64,000 nucleotides of DNA, from contig OU015528.1 of the NCBI GenBank assembly GCA_907165065.1, positions 39,919,515-39,983,514 on the forward strand, in the 5' to 3' direction. The stretch's first letter is position 1. Each line of letters begins with the position of its first letter. This document shows positions 11,875 through 26,027 of the stretch, piece by piece. The translations under genes and the position numbers were made by a program. Source of the DNA: Caprimulgus europaeus. Taxonomy: Eukaryota; Chordata; Aves; Caprimulgiformes; Caprimulgidae. The notes beneath the pieces were generated by a model, which ran no database searches, had not been told where the DNA came from, and worked only from the letters and a program-made list of their open reading frames with translations.

Positions 11875-14800
11875 TATGTTAAAGAAGATTTAATAAAATG
11901 TGAATTTTGCTATTCCATTTCCTTTTTCCTAATTTTTAACTAAAGGTAAAATCAGTTTCAATCTGTACATGTTCTTTTTCTTCTGCTTGTTTTTTACCCT
12001 CATCCAGCCATTTTGAAAAGGAATATGAAAGGTCCTTATAACTTCTAAAGCTTGAAGGAAATTGGAAAAATTATAGTGACAAATTTGCACATTTCATTTG
12101 ATACTCTGAGAGATCCTCAAAGCTGGAAAAGGCTTTAAAGTTATCAGTTAGGGAAAAGAAAATAAAAACCTCAAACTCAAGCATCCCAAACAAATATAAA
12201 ATATGGTGCTTTAGTAGTGAGCCAGTCAAAAGATATTCCACTGACCATAGATTAACTCAGATGGTGGGTCTTTGTTCAGTTTTTCACAACTTTTGTTCTG
12301 TTCAGGAATGACTTGTCCTTCCTGCCAATATACCTGTATTTCCAATGGTGTATGCTCCAAGGTATAATCTAGACCATACACTGAGGTCAGACCAGCAGCT
12401 CCAGCCAGAGCAAGTAACTGTCCTACCCTGCCCAATGACCTGCATGAGGAGGTTACTGTCCCTGGCCAGTCACTCCTTCTCCTGTCTCTCCTTCTATTTC
12501 CTACCAAGGTTGTGTCCATCTCATTCAGTTCTGTTAAGTCCTGGGCAGAAAAATGCAGGTGCTAAAAATACTAACCATGTTGACTGCAGAACTGGGACCA
12601 AACTAAGGACACACAGACAACTGAGAACCAAAACGACATGTCTGAGTCTATCCTTATTGTACAGAATTGGTACATTATGTTCCCCTTCACAAGCCTCAGA
12701 CATTTGCCTTCTGAATACTGATGCATTATGCTAATTCTCCTATCGGGTTAGAAGGATTTTTAGCCTATAGCTACTCTTATATCTTCTTCTTCCTATTGAT
12801 ATTTTTGCCTTTTCTGATCTCTAAAAGCTATTGATTTTATCAGTTACTAATATAGCTTTGAAAAGCAATAGTCCCACAGAGTGTTCTATTACTTGCTCCT
12901 CTCAAGGTTTGTCCTGTGATCATGAGTAAGTTCCATTGGCTGGAGCATGTATGAATCTTCAAAATGTGAAAAAAAAAAATATTACTTTGAGGAGCACAGT
13001 GGAAAGGTTGAGATGTGCATCCTTTATGCTCATGGACTTGCCAATAGCTAGTGCATGATACACATGAAAAGGATTTGGAACTACATTACTGGGGTTAGCT
13101 GAGAAATATTAAGCCATTCATAGTCACAAGAGGCTCTAGGTGGAAAAATGTGCTCTTTTGCAGGCATTTTTCAAGAAAACAAATGGGAATTCAACAAATA
13201 TATTTTTCTCTTTCCTGTTCTGAGGAAAGATAACACTGCTGTAGTGATGCTGAATTCATTAAACATTCTACAGTTGACCTGAATATCTGAGTAGAATTTG
13301 TGAAGAAAATAGTTTTGTCTGTTAAATTAATTTAATTTTAATAGAATAGATAGTTAATGTGAAATAGAGGATGAAGAGTTCCAGGTAGCCTGGTTCTGTC
13401 TTACTCTTAACTATTTTGATTCTGATATTCTGAATATGCACTTCCAAAAACAATTTTATTTTTTTAACAGATCCAGTTGCTGATAATAAAAAATATACCA
13501 TGAAACATTTCACCAGGAAATTCATCACAGCTAGTGCCATGTGGTATTTTGTTTTATATTTCTAAAATTTGAATTAAAATCACAGCTAATTTCATTCTGT
13601 GTTTAATTTAGTTCAATGAGAAATAGTTTAAAACATCTCAATTAATGACATTTACCATTGCCTATCTCCATAAGATAGGCATATACTAAAAGTCACTATG
13701 TGATAAAAGTCAAACGAATGTAGGGAAAACAAGTGTATTTTAGTCAATAGCTATAGTTGCTGTCATTCCATAAAACATATATATAAAGCATTTTAGTTAT
13801 TACATTGAAATGTGTTTTCCAGAGAATTATTTCCAGTCTGAGTAACCATGTGGAAGTAGAAAACCATTAAAAAAATGAAAATAAGATGGTTTATATCACC
13901 TGCATAACTTGTTTTGCTCTCTGCCTCCAGGCTTCAAAACCCGCTTCCCATATTTTTTCCTTTCTTTAAAAATAATGTACATCATTTTAATTTATCCCAG
14001 GTCCCAACAGAAGGATCAAGTTTTAAGCATTTAATATTGTGGTTTCAAATACAATTTTACAGCATTCATCGTTTCAGAAGTGGCAGAATCCAAAGTGGGC
14101 TTTTTTCTTTTTAAAAAAAAAGAAAAGTGAAGAAAAGGAAACAAAAAAGCTCAAGCTACTTAGTGTGCCCTCTCATTTTTTTAAGGTACAGCTTTAGTAT
14201 GAAGCTGTAAGCTGATGAACATTTCTGGAGGTGTTAGTTAAGAATAATTCTAATTTTAAGAATTGTTTATTATTGAAAACTGTTGAATGCAGAGTGTAGA
14301 ATAATCGTTTTGCTGCCGAATGTAGGTGTGCAAAAGCTGGTATAATATGATCTGTTCTTCCTTCTCATGAAACTGCTTGAGGAGTTCTCTCTGTCTTTCA
14401 GATTTGACATCTATTCATATGGTAGAGTAGCATCTCTTTTACTTTGAAAGTACAAATTAGCAGGCCAAAAAAAATGTTTCAGAAAATCTCTATTGCCTTT
14501 ACGACATGTGCCCAGGAACAACCTCTGTCATCTGGGCCAATCTGTACATAGTTTCACTTTTCCTGCTATCTTCACTTTTATTGGTCTACCTCCCTTAGGG
14601 GATTACTATCTGCATTTCCACCAGCTGTAGGGTGCAAGCCCTACAGCAAAGATCCTAAGCAGAGAAAAAAATACTATCAAAGGCTCATTGGCAACACTGC
14701 TTTTAGCAGGTAAAATTTGCTTTGATATCTCTCCATGCTCCTCAGTGAATACCAAGTGCTGTTCACAAGTTCAATTTTATTGACTTGAAAATTGTGTCTG

Positions 14801-16481
14801 TTACTCAAAATCAGTGTTGGATCTACAAACAGAGAAGGGAGTGAGCAATGATTGGTTTTCTGGGGCCATACAAAGGTTATGACTGATGGAAACCAGAAGG
14901 GAACTTTCTTGCTGAGAAGAATAAGTCCTGGTAAAGGGCCTTTGCAACTGTAGTAAATGACTCCCAAATACAAGATTGTGATTGCTACATATGTGCTTGA
15001 CGGTAACAGAAAATATACATGGTAGTGTTGGATACTTTTCTGCCCCTGCCAGAAAATCCTACACTTGTTGGGATATTTTCCTTCAGGGAAATTTGTAGTT
15101 GATTATAAACCAATTATAAATGTAATAAATGAAATGGGCATTGTGGACTGTCACATGGATTTCTTTACTGCACAAAGTTTTCTGTTGGAGAAAATTTCAG
15201 TATAGTATCTTAGATGAGTGTAAATCAGCAGGGGTGGTACCACTGAGGTTGCAGGCATAATAACAAAGCAGCACCTTCTTTGTGATCACAGTAAAATTAA
15301 TTGAATTGGCTGTCAGCTTCTTAGAGGCTGTGACAGAAGACTGCACAGGTAACCTGTTTTTGATTTTGGAAGGAAGCCAAAGATTTAATGGCTACATAAG
15401 GTGAAGTGCTTTCTTCACCCTGAATGGGTTCCTATACATCAGGGTTCAGACATATAAGTGAGATCATGTGGCAAAGTTTATGCTGATAATACTTCTAGGG
15501 ATGCTTGGAGGATGTTTGTCATTTGGATGTTACAAACAGTCCTAGACTAACTTTATTTTAAACTGTATGGAGAAACCATACATCATCCATTTTGATGTAG
15601 CATTTCCTTCTAAAACATTTTAAAATAAGAGAAAAAGATCTGGGTTTTTTTGGTTTGTTTTGTTTTAAATTAGTTTTAGCTTATTGTTTGTATGCAGCTT
15701 CCTTGTATTCCCTTTTCTTTGTAAGGTATGTGGAATACTAAAGTTCACCTCTTTTTTAAGAAAGTGTAGCCAAAAATAGCCTAGACACATGATACTCAAG
15801 CTGCTCTTGTGCTACCCATTTAAGTTATGTATCACGACTAAATTTAATCAGGGCCACATTTTATTTATACATTTCATGCATTAAACTAATTTAAACTTTT
15901 AGTCAGATTTCATTAGGGGGAATACTACCGTGCACATCATGCAGTAGTAAAGCTAATGTGCTTCAGGAATTTGAAAGGATTTAGAGATTGGAGGGTCTGA
16001 TTTCAAAATTTCATTTTCTTTTTCTGCTTAGTGCTGGCAGCAGGTCTGTGTGCTGCATGTAGTTTGTTTCCTAGGATACTAATACAGTCAGCATGGTCTG
16101 TACAAATGTGTAAACACAGACTTTCTCTGTAATCAGTGCATTTGGTGTCTTAAGGCAAGATTATGTTTTTTTTAGGAAATGTAATTTATGTTCAAGATTA
16201 AATTTCTCCTCCAGACTGATAATGTCTTGAGATTGAATGAGATTATAAATATTGTGTCCTGACTTCTTGTTCCCCATCTTAGATCTTCATTCCCTTTTTC
16301 AGTGTTTTAGGAAAGGGGGACTGAAAGAAATGTATTTATAATGATTTATCTACACATAAATATAGTCTGCAAAGCTTGATAATGTGTAAATAAAAAAAAA
16401 ACCCTATATATCTCAAATTATGGACAACTACAATAACGCTCCTAATAAACATCACTGTTTCATTCTGATTTCTTCCAAGAC

Positions 16482-16510
16482 TAAAAAAAACCAACCAACC
16501 AACCAAAAAA
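16482..16510. repeat. (CCAA)n short microsatellite with A runs
   Basis: An eight-A run, about four CCAA units and a six-A run. It is followed within 200 bp by a short (TA)n at 16670-16685 flanked by GGG and CCC. Confidence 0.8.
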
Positions 16511-19500
16511 TCCCACACATAAGAAAATAGTAACTTATCCCGAACTGAATTTCACCGTTCTTGTTTGTCAGCTCTCTTTTGGTCAGATTCTCTCTGATAC
16601 TGTCACCCCATTGTCTACGAAGTAAAGGAAACTTCATGTTGTGTCTTTTATTTTAACTCAAATAGGGGAATATATATATATATATCCCAGATTCACAAAA
16701 CAGATTAATTTATCTTTGCTACAAAAAAACCCAAAAACAAAACAACAAAAAACAGGAAGAAGAAAAAATAAAAAGGGAAATAAAAAAACCGCACCCTCTG
16801 CTTTTTCAGGCAAAGCAATTGGACTTTATTGTAGTATGGGTCTTTTTTCTCCTGGTGCAATTTCACCATAGTCCTCAAGAATGGAATTTTGCCATTTTCA
16901 TATGTATTGTATCTTACACTGTTGAAAAGGCAGTACATGGCAAAGCTTTAGTGACCCAGGGCATATTTGAACTTATGATCTAGAGATGAAAGGCTTCATA
17001 TTCAATTCCCAGTCCCATGACTCATCCAGTTCCCCAGCATAATTTTGGTTTGGGAAAGTTTTTGAATTACGAATGTGTAAAAAGCTTTTCAACAAAATTG
17101 CAATTTAAAACCAGAATGGCCTGATTTACAGGCATGTTGAACCCTCAGGGTTCCACTGAATTAAGAGTATGCAACAGTCAGAAAAGAAGACCTTACTTAG
17201 CACCTGTCTTCAAAACACTGTACATTGCTGTAGGATCTAGGGATCATGATCCCAGATGCAGATACAAGGCCAGGCTTGGAAAGGAATAGCTTCTATAGCA
17301 CCATTCCTTCCCTCCTCACTCTGTGAGGAAACCACTACAAAGGAGCTTTTGAAGACTCTGGACATGTAGTGTGTCCTGAATGGCTAACGAGACTAGGAGC
17401 TCAGCTTTCTGACAACAGATAGTATGGTCCCAGATCTTTGATTTTGTCCCTCTTTGCCTCCTTGTCTTTTGAGGAAAAATAATATTTCTCTTCCCCTTGA
17501 CAGCATCTTTTATGGCAGAAGTCTATAATCCCCAAGCTCAAGTAATTTGTTTCTCTGACAGAAAGTTTCTCTGCAACAGAGAGTCAGGCAATCAGAGGAC
17601 GTGTGAAGAAACCTAGAGTTGTACAAAAGAAATGAAGTCTCTTCTGGTATGTGCGTTATATTGGTTCAGGTCTCAAGCCAAACACCTTGGTAGTACCCAC
17701 ATTACACAGGTCAGCTTACTCTCAGAGCAAGTAGCCTCTCCAAGTGTATAATTTCAGGCACTCGTATTCATGCTCAGATCTGCCTCGTATTATTTAACAT
17801 ACTTAAATCCTGCCAACCTTAGCAGTACGAACACAGCCAGCTTGTGAGAACTATATGCTGTGGTTAACCCAAAGCCCGTGCTCACACACAGCCAACAAAA
17901 GCAATGTAATTGTTCTTGTAGGCCTTAGATAACCTCTTAGCAGTTGAACTCCTTTATGACTACATAGTCATACCAACCATTATTCATCACAGAAGAATTT
18001 TTGGAATGTGGTAGCTAAGTTTAAAATAATTTTAACGAAAGTATTCAGGAGAGATGTTGCCAAGACAAAGAAATCATGGAATCACAGAAGTGTCAAAAAA
18101 CTTGTTTGAGGGATTTTGGTTAACTAGAATCCTTATGAGCTCCTCTCCTTTTTACATCTTAACATCTTAAACACAGATTATAGTGCATTTGTGTACCAAA
18201 AGAGGCTTTCCTGATAAGATTAAAAATAAATTACTCCTGTCTTGAGCTAGGTAAAATATAGATAACATGGATTAATGAGTAGAGACATTATAACTACCAT
18301 AGGAAGCTGCAGTGGAAGATCTTTGCTGGTGTTACTGAGCCTCTTTGGTGGAAATAGATGTGTAATTAAATTTTAACGTAGCCTAAGCAAGAAGTAAAAT
18401 GCAATCAAAAAAGAATACTAACAGAACACACAGCTTTAGTAGTTAGTAGCATATTATGCAGTTGTGCCTCCCCCTCACTGCCTTTGAATGGTACAAGATT
18501 ATCATTATGATTTCATACATATCATCTGTCTTCTTGTTATACAAAAGACAGCATAGTATCCTGTAAGGAACTGGGAAATTCTCATCATATGAATACGAAA
18601 GTAGATAGAATTTTTCAATATAAGACTTACTAAAGCAGCTTAAAAATAGAAGGCTTTGAAAACAGAGAGAAAGATTTGACAAATTCAGTGGCTAGCCTCA
18701 GCTGCACAGGGATTGCATCTTTGAGACTAGTTACTAGTGAAGTTAGAAAGCACTACTTTTTGACCTGGTTTGCGTGCAGGAGATTTAGATTTCTGCAGAG
18801 ATTTTGGTCAGCCCAATTTTGTGAATGCTGGAATTAAGTTTGCTTCTATTTGGGTATCTTTACCACAGTTTTAGACAAAATAACTATTCCTTCTCATGGG
18901 CCTTGGAGAAAGAAGCAGTTCGATCTGTATTCAAACACTACTACTAATAAAAGTGTGAAGCATGAAATACCTTGGGATAAAAAAGGACTATGCTTTTGCT
19001 TTCAACTAAACTCCCAAATGACCCGAGTTTCTTGAGGATCTGTATTTTATATCAAGTCATTTACATAACTTTAATGCACTTTGCATTTCAAAACACCAGA
19101 TATAGGTATAAGACTTTTTACATCTGGAGTGTTTCTTTCCTCCACTGGGTGTCACCGTAAGTCAACAACACTGGGTTTGGAAATCTCAGTAAAGTTTGTT
19201 AGATTGGAGATTTTGTATTTACTTCAGAAGGCTGCAGTGGGATAGTGGTACTTGCTAACCACTGAAGAAAACCTTGTCTAGTTCTGAGGTCAACAGAAAA
19301 ATGCCTACACCCCAGTGAATTTCAGAGCAGGCCTGAGGGTGCTCATCAAAAACCTCACAACACAAAAAGCCCAATAGACTCTTTATATGAAGACTGTAAA
19401 TGGATTTTAAGATTCCTTACTGGTGTTTGTGAAAGAATTAAATGAAAGAAACTTAATGAAAGACTGACATCTCATAGAAATATTTCATTTGGGAACAGAG

Positions 19501-20577
19501 AGGGAGGTTCAACCATTGTTGGAACAATTGCAGTAGCAAAGAGCACTTCACCTGACTTCAGAGAAAATTTATCATAGTTTCACCTGTCTATATGATTTAA
19601 ATCTTTCCCTTTCCTTTAAAACACTCACCTCAAAGCTGTCAGTCCTCTATCATGGAGCAAGAACCTATGGGTGTCCCATGTGACTCATAGGCAGAAATCT
19701 CAGCATTACTCCCTTCACCTGCAACAGTTACAGCTGGATCTGATTGCCACCTAAGTGGCCTGTGGCTACATCCCAGACAAAAACAAAACAAAACAATACA
19801 CAACAAAAATTAAAAGAAGGCAGTCACTTAACCATGTATCTTACTTTTTAAAAAATGTTTTCCCACAAGCTGTATTCTTTAAGGGATCATTCCAAACAAC
19901 CTTTTTTGATTCCCCTGCAGAATTTACTTAATTTGTTTTCATTGCACTTCCTTTCTTCTCTTTTTCACATGATAATGCTTAATGTCACAATTAATAGTCT
20001 AGACACTAATTAGTTCTGTTGGTTAATATTGTTGTTAATCTGGATGCCTATCAACAATTCCTCCTGTGTATGTTAGGAAAAGAATATTGAGAATTTTTGT
20101 GAAACTTTCTCCACATTTGAATTCTGGACAGACTGCGATTAGAAAAAGCAAAACCAGCTTCTATGGCGTGATTCTTTGCTGCACAATTTTGATCAAACTA
20201 GGAAAATCGGAAATAGGAAAACATAATGAAAACAAATTTGAAGGCTGGCCCATCCATCTCACATTATCACAGCACTTGCCTTTTTCTACTGTTTATATTA
20301 CAGGTTAATAAAGTTAAAGATTAAAGCTACAAAACTAAAATGGATTAGAATACTCCAGAAGTATTCATGTAGACTGCCAGCATAGCAGAAAATATTTCTT
20401 TCCTAGTTATAAACCTTTGAATGGAAATATAACACTGCCTGTGTAACCTCATATTTTCTTCAATCCACCAATCCTTTTTTCTGTGGGGACGAGGTAGTGG
20501 GTTTTGTTTCTAGGAACAAGAGAAAATATTTTGTGAGAACTGTTGAATTTTCACCTCGATGTGACCAAATCAGACTT

Positions 20578-20616
20578 GAAAATAAATAAATAAATAAATA
20601 AATAAATGAATGAAAG
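20578..20616. repeat. (AAAT)n microsatellite
   Basis: Seven to eight AAAT units degrading into AATG units at the right end. Confidence 0.92.
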
Positions 20617-23600
20617 GGTTATACTGGAAATGCTGGTAACACCCAGTAGATGAGGACTCCTATCTGAAATGTCTGAGACTGAATATCTGTTCTGAAATTG
20701 GTCTCCTTCCCCTCCAATCACCCAAAAGAAGCTACTGCCTGCTCTTTTGGGTTTTTAGATATACTCTGGACCTACATTCTGCATCTTTCAGAAACTGTTG
20801 TGTGCATATGTCTTAGGAGATGGCCAAGCAGGACTGCTGGTCTTGAGCATCAGTAACATGGTGCAGAGAGGATTCCACCTTCCTGGAGAACTCTTTAGCT
20901 TTGGGCTGAGACTATGTTCATTATTCATTTGCAGGAATAAATATGTTTTGTATTACTCTAATTAAAAATATGAGTTAGCTCTTTTTTCCCCAGTACTGAT
21001 GAAGAACAAGTTTAGTCAGCTTAAGAGATGAGATGATGACCCTTAGAATTTCTTTGAAAGGATTATAACCCTCTGCATGAAATAAATAGTAGAAGAGTAT
21101 CAGATTGCTCTGCTAACAGACTTTTTATAGCCAAGGTTGAGCAAGATCAAGGGAACCTTAGGGTCACAAACCTTACTTGAAAAATTCCACTGGAAATATC
21201 AACCCAACTTGGTTTTGGTTGGATTTGAGATTCAAAGTCTTTAGAATAAATGCACTGCCAAGAGCATCATCAACACAACTTTCAGCTTAGAAGAAAGATA
21301 ATTGCTGGAAATTTGTAAGCATTGGGACTTACATAGCTATGGGTCTGGTGTTTCTGTTATTTAAGAATCCAGTGACCTCAAAAATACCATGCAATCCATA
21401 CTAATGACAAGGTAATAGGAGCATAAAACTCCAAGTAACCCTTGAGTAAAACCGGGTTATGGGAATTTTCTTTAGGTTTACATAAAGTCTAAGCATTAAT
21501 TCTATGTAATTTATGCTAAGAGTCAGAAAAAGTAGAGAAAATTTAGGCTGCAATATAGGAATATATTGCTGGGTGATATTCAAATAATAAAATAGCCATT
21601 TTATTTTTCATTTTTTTAGATCTTCTCCTGCTTTTCCCTTCTGTGAAAATATTATGAGTAGTGCCACCTGAAAAGAAAGAAAGGACAGGGTGCTAGTTAG
21701 GTCTGAGTTTTTGTTAGACTTCAGGGAAAACTTGCTTTCCAGATGAAGGGGATAGAAGCCTCTATTAACTTTCAGTTTCAGACAGGCATAAATCCTGTCG
21801 TGTGCTCTGTGCTAACTGCTTAGCACTAATCCAGACAATACTGACTTCTTTTTATTTGATCTATGTGCAGATGTATGGCCTGCCCTTCAAAGTCACTTTC
21901 TGAATGCTCTATTTGAAATGACTGGGTACATGACAGTTTTTGCATTTTTCTTCAGTGTCAAACATTGAGTTTTGCTTTCAAAACACAAAATGATAAGGCT
22001 TCTGGTATCTCTTAGTTTTAATATCTATGAGCAGAAGCTTAAAATTGATTTTTGTAAGACTGTTCAGTTTTCTGTCTTGAAAGCTTGTGCTAGATTGTAA
22101 GAAGAACAAATGAGACTACACAACATTTTAGATATAATGAAAAACCCTAGCTTCTGTATTCAGTTGTTGAAGAATTTAACTCACTTAATATAACATGGAT
22201 GCATATAAATGCATTTCAAAACAAAGATAGGAAGCTTTGCTACTAGGGGTGAAACCTCCTAACTATCACAGTAGGCAGAAAAGCTTTAGGCATATAACTT
22301 CCTGCAATTTCCATTATGCCACCACCAGACAGCAGCATCACATATCAGATTAATGTGTTCTTTTTGGTAGAAACCAGAGGAATGTATCAGTAATTTTGTT
22401 GGATGCTAGGACCTCAACAAAATTTACAGAATTATCAGACATTTTCTACTGATGAAGTCAATAGACAAGTTTCTTGGGATTTCTGTGAAGCCACTTTATG
22501 AGTAATATCTGGCCTTTGTCCTAGTGCAGAACTGTTCCATGAGGTCCTTGCCTTTGTTCTTCAAGGCACCAAATGCAGCAAATCTCACCTGAAAGGTGAT
22601 TACACAGAAAAACAGATTGACTCGGGCTGATTGATTGTTCCTGAATACTCCCTTGCTCTTCAGAGAACAACAATGGTAATTCTGATAATGTGATTGGAAC
22701 AAATAGAAAACAATATAGTGAAGTACAGGAGGCTACATATTCTGATTTTTCCACTGAACATATTTACCAACTACATTCTGTAAGGCTGAGTTAGTTAAAC
22801 AGAAAACATTATAGTTGAAAAACATTATTTAAAGATAAAATACTGAGTGCAGAAATTCCTTTCTTTGAAGGAAGAAGTGTTCTTGCTAGCACACTGTAAT
22901 AGTATGGATATACTTCCCGTTGTTATGTAATCTGGGGAAAAAAAATCCTTCAAGAAAAGAGTCTGTTTTTCATCAGATCCGAATCTCACTGGAAACTGAT
23001 TCTGCTGACCAAAATCAGCACCTGAAAATTTGTTTGGGAGTCAATGCAATCTGTGACAGATTACTGTTATGAACAGTTCTCTGCTCATGGTCCAAAAAGA
23101 GGATGGCTATGAAGAAAATGACTGCTTTATACACTGTGTTAGGATTTTAAATGTTCATATGGCACTAATTTCTAGCTTGACTTTGAGATGGTAAGCACAC
23201 AAAAAATGTTTTTGAAATAAAAGTGTATCCCTTTCAAAAGGTCCATATAAACTATTCAAAATTTATACCAAGTGGGTATTTATTAATAATGTAAAGTCTG
23301 GATCAACAAAACTCCTAAGCAAAACCAGCAGGATGGATAGAAGACTTTGCTAGGTTGCTTTCTAGGATTCTCCAATGTAGTGTGTCTCACCTGGCACAGT
23401 ATGCTTTTAGTATTCCTGAAAAATACCCAGTCTATGATGCCAGGGACTATCGTGATTTTCCTGTGAGATATTTACACATCTAGGCTATGGATGTTCTACT
23501 GTGAATATCAGGCATCACTCATCTGCTTCTTTCATGTCACTATTCATGAGATAGATATGATGGTAGTGATTATATTGCTACCTTTATGCATCCATGCTGG

Positions 23601-26027
23601 TCTCATCACAGCAACACATTATAAGATGTCATTATGAGAGTATATCAATGAAAGAATAAACAATGGGTCTTGGTAGATAAAAGGGGGTGTGTATGGGATT
23701 GCACTACCCTGGGAAGTAGCAACACAACGACTCCAGTTCAACTAGTTGTTATTTTAAAATAGGATCCAGCCAACAATCCTTTTAAAAATTATCAGGAAAG
23801 GCACTATCCTTCATCCAAGCCCACTATCACTGGTACAGTAGTCTGTCTAGTAATTCTCTTTCCTTGGAATATCCTCCAAGGGCAGGTTGAAGTAATTCCA
23901 GGTCTATTTACAATGTCAGAAGGTTCATAATAACTCAGTTTGTCTCTGTACTTTCATTCTGAAGAGGTTCTATGGAGAAAACACAGGACCCTAAATAAGC
24001 TGGATGGAGTGCTCTGCTCGGGACAAAATGAACAGCTGTGCTTCTTTTCTCAAGGGTGCATTTCTGAACAAGAAAGAAGTGCAATTCCTTCTTCCTTATC
24101 TAGTTAACGAGAAATCATAAATTTCAGGTAAGGACTTGCGGCTCACTGTCCTAAGTACCAGAAGTCTGGCTACGGCTGATTTCTGATTTCTCATCCTGTG
24201 GTTGTCTGATGTTAAATGATGTGGCTGCCAAACAAAGAATGAAAGGGGCCAAAGGAGTCCCCTCTGAAAATATAAGTGAAGTGTTGCTAAACTGTTGTTA
24301 GCTTTCTTACTATTGGGTAGCGATCTTTGCTCAACTGTAGCTGAGCAGTATGACCCAGTTACTAGAAGTTTTCTGTTTATTCATCATTTAACAGTGAAAA
24401 CAGGATGACCAGCCACATGTGAGCACGTGCCAGCTGCTTCACTGCTGCTTTTCCCTTCCCTTTCTCTTCCTTGTAAACAATGGTTCCTTGTGGTCACCCA
24501 CAGTCATATGTTATTAACTCTTTTTCCGAGGACCACTTGCACAATTTTGATTCTACCCTCAGAAGTTTCCTCCTCTGTCTCATGAAAGCAGTTGTTTTCA
24601 CCTTGTCATAAGCATATATGTCCTTTAGCTTTTTTATCATAATCTTTTGCTGGTCTTCAGGGCTAACTATATTGCACAGATAGTGAATATTCTGATCAAT
24701 AATCTCTGAAGAAAGACGGCTACAACACTTTGGAGCTAAGCAACCCCAAGGTTTTGTTTTCAGTGTTAACAGCTGCCAAAATTTAGATGGTGTGGATAGC
24801 TAGGGAAATTAATATCAGGTGTTTGGGGCCTTTAACAGAGTAGCGTAGATGTGGCCTTCATAGCCCTGCCAAGCCACATATCTTGCCAGTAAGTTTGCTG
24901 CTTGTGAACCTTGTCAAAAATACTTTTAGATAAAACACAATGAAAAAAATTAACCATAATATAAAAGGCTCTAAGAGAGGTCATATCCCAAATATTTGCA
25001 CCATGCTGTTAGGCTGAAAGCAGACTGGTCAAAAAGTTTTCAGTCAGAAAATGAAAACTTTGTTGAGCTATAAATTTCTTAGTAGCTGTTTGCCACATGA
25101 CTGGAAAGAGATAAAAGCACACTCAATGAGGGGTAACAGAACACCTTGTTCTGATGTTTAGTCACTCCTCTTTCTCTCTAATGTTTTTGATTTAGCAAGA
25201 CGTTTAGGTCCATGGGTCAGTCTTTTGCTGAGCTGAGGTCTATATTTCTGATGATAACACATTTCACAAATAAATTCCCTACAAAACAAAGCAATTGCAT
25301 GTACTACCTGAACTCTGGTGCTGAGAGTAGCTCCACAGTTTCTCAGCAAAATTATTACTTTAGCAATACATTCACAATCACTGTCATCATGAGACCAGGA
25401 GGAAAAGAGTAACTTTGTATACACCTGGCATACAGTAAGCTCAAAGGGCTAAAACTTCCGATGGCTTCTACAGCTGAGTGAAAACTTAGAAACTTAGAGC
25501 TGCACTGACAAAACAAATGCTGCTCGTGCTTGAAAAGCTGGCCTGAGTCCTTAACCATGAGTTTCTGTCTGTAAAATGCAAACTCCAAATTCAGGCCATT
25601 ATTTTTAAAATAGACACCTAAATGCACACTCCTAGATGATCTGATCACCTCATCAGAGCAGTATATGCTGACCACCTCTAGCTAGCAGTCCATGTCTGCA
25701 TGGGTGACAGGGATTTTGTCACACTGTGCTCATGCATGTTGGAACACAGCACCACCTAGTGAGCCACAAAAACACAGATTAACACAGACTACAGTCTAAA
25801 AACCCAATATAAATTATAAAAATTTTAACCAAACCTAAGTAAGGCCTCTCTTTCTGCAGAAAAAGAAAGCTTGTTTATGGAAGATTAGCTTTTATTTTTT
25901 CTCCCAGTACAAAGCTCCCAATATCTTAAAGTTATAAATGTAACGATTAGACAGTACTTAATTAAATTGCAACAAAGGCTTGGCAGGCTGTTATTATTCA
26001 TTTAGTCAGGCACTATCAAAATCAAAA

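Larger units (their letters stand above)
11875..26027. other. Unique AT-rich DNA, no gene recognised
   Basis: About 14 kb of sequence lacking recognisable genes or named transposons. The longest open frame (12345-12734, plus, 129 codons) has an irregular composition, overlaps a 97-codon minus-strand frame, and shows no domain. A perfect 14-bp palindrome GGGATCATGATCCC lies at 17240-17253. The 18063-18120 stretch faintly resembles a CR1 tail but is too decayed to call. Confidence 0.6.

Noticed and set aside
12345-12734. 129-codon plus-strand open frame
   Set aside because: Starts and ends without splice or promoter context, overlaps a 97-codon minus frame, shows no known domain and has an uneven composition. 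Judged a chance frame.
14677-14973. 98-codon minus-strand open frame
   Set aside because: No domain, no splice context; length is within what AT-rich sequence of this size produces by chance.
16935-17045. Possible tRNA-derived SINE (TTCAATTCCC resembles a B box)
   Set aside because: No A box at the proper distance, no tail or target duplication, and no similarity to a family I can name.
17240-17253. Perfect palindrome GGGATCATGATCCC
   Set aside because: Fourteen-bp palindromes without a loop are expected occasionally in 64 kb, and nothing around it suggests a function.
18063-18120. Faint resemblance to a reversed CR1 3' end (AATCATGGAATCACAGAA)
   Set aside because: Only about 20 bp look alike and the following bases do not match any CR1 tail seen elsewhere in the window.
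25355-25675. 106-codon minus-strand open frame
   Set aside because: No recognisable motif, overlapping shorter frames on both strands, no exon signals. Considered chance.
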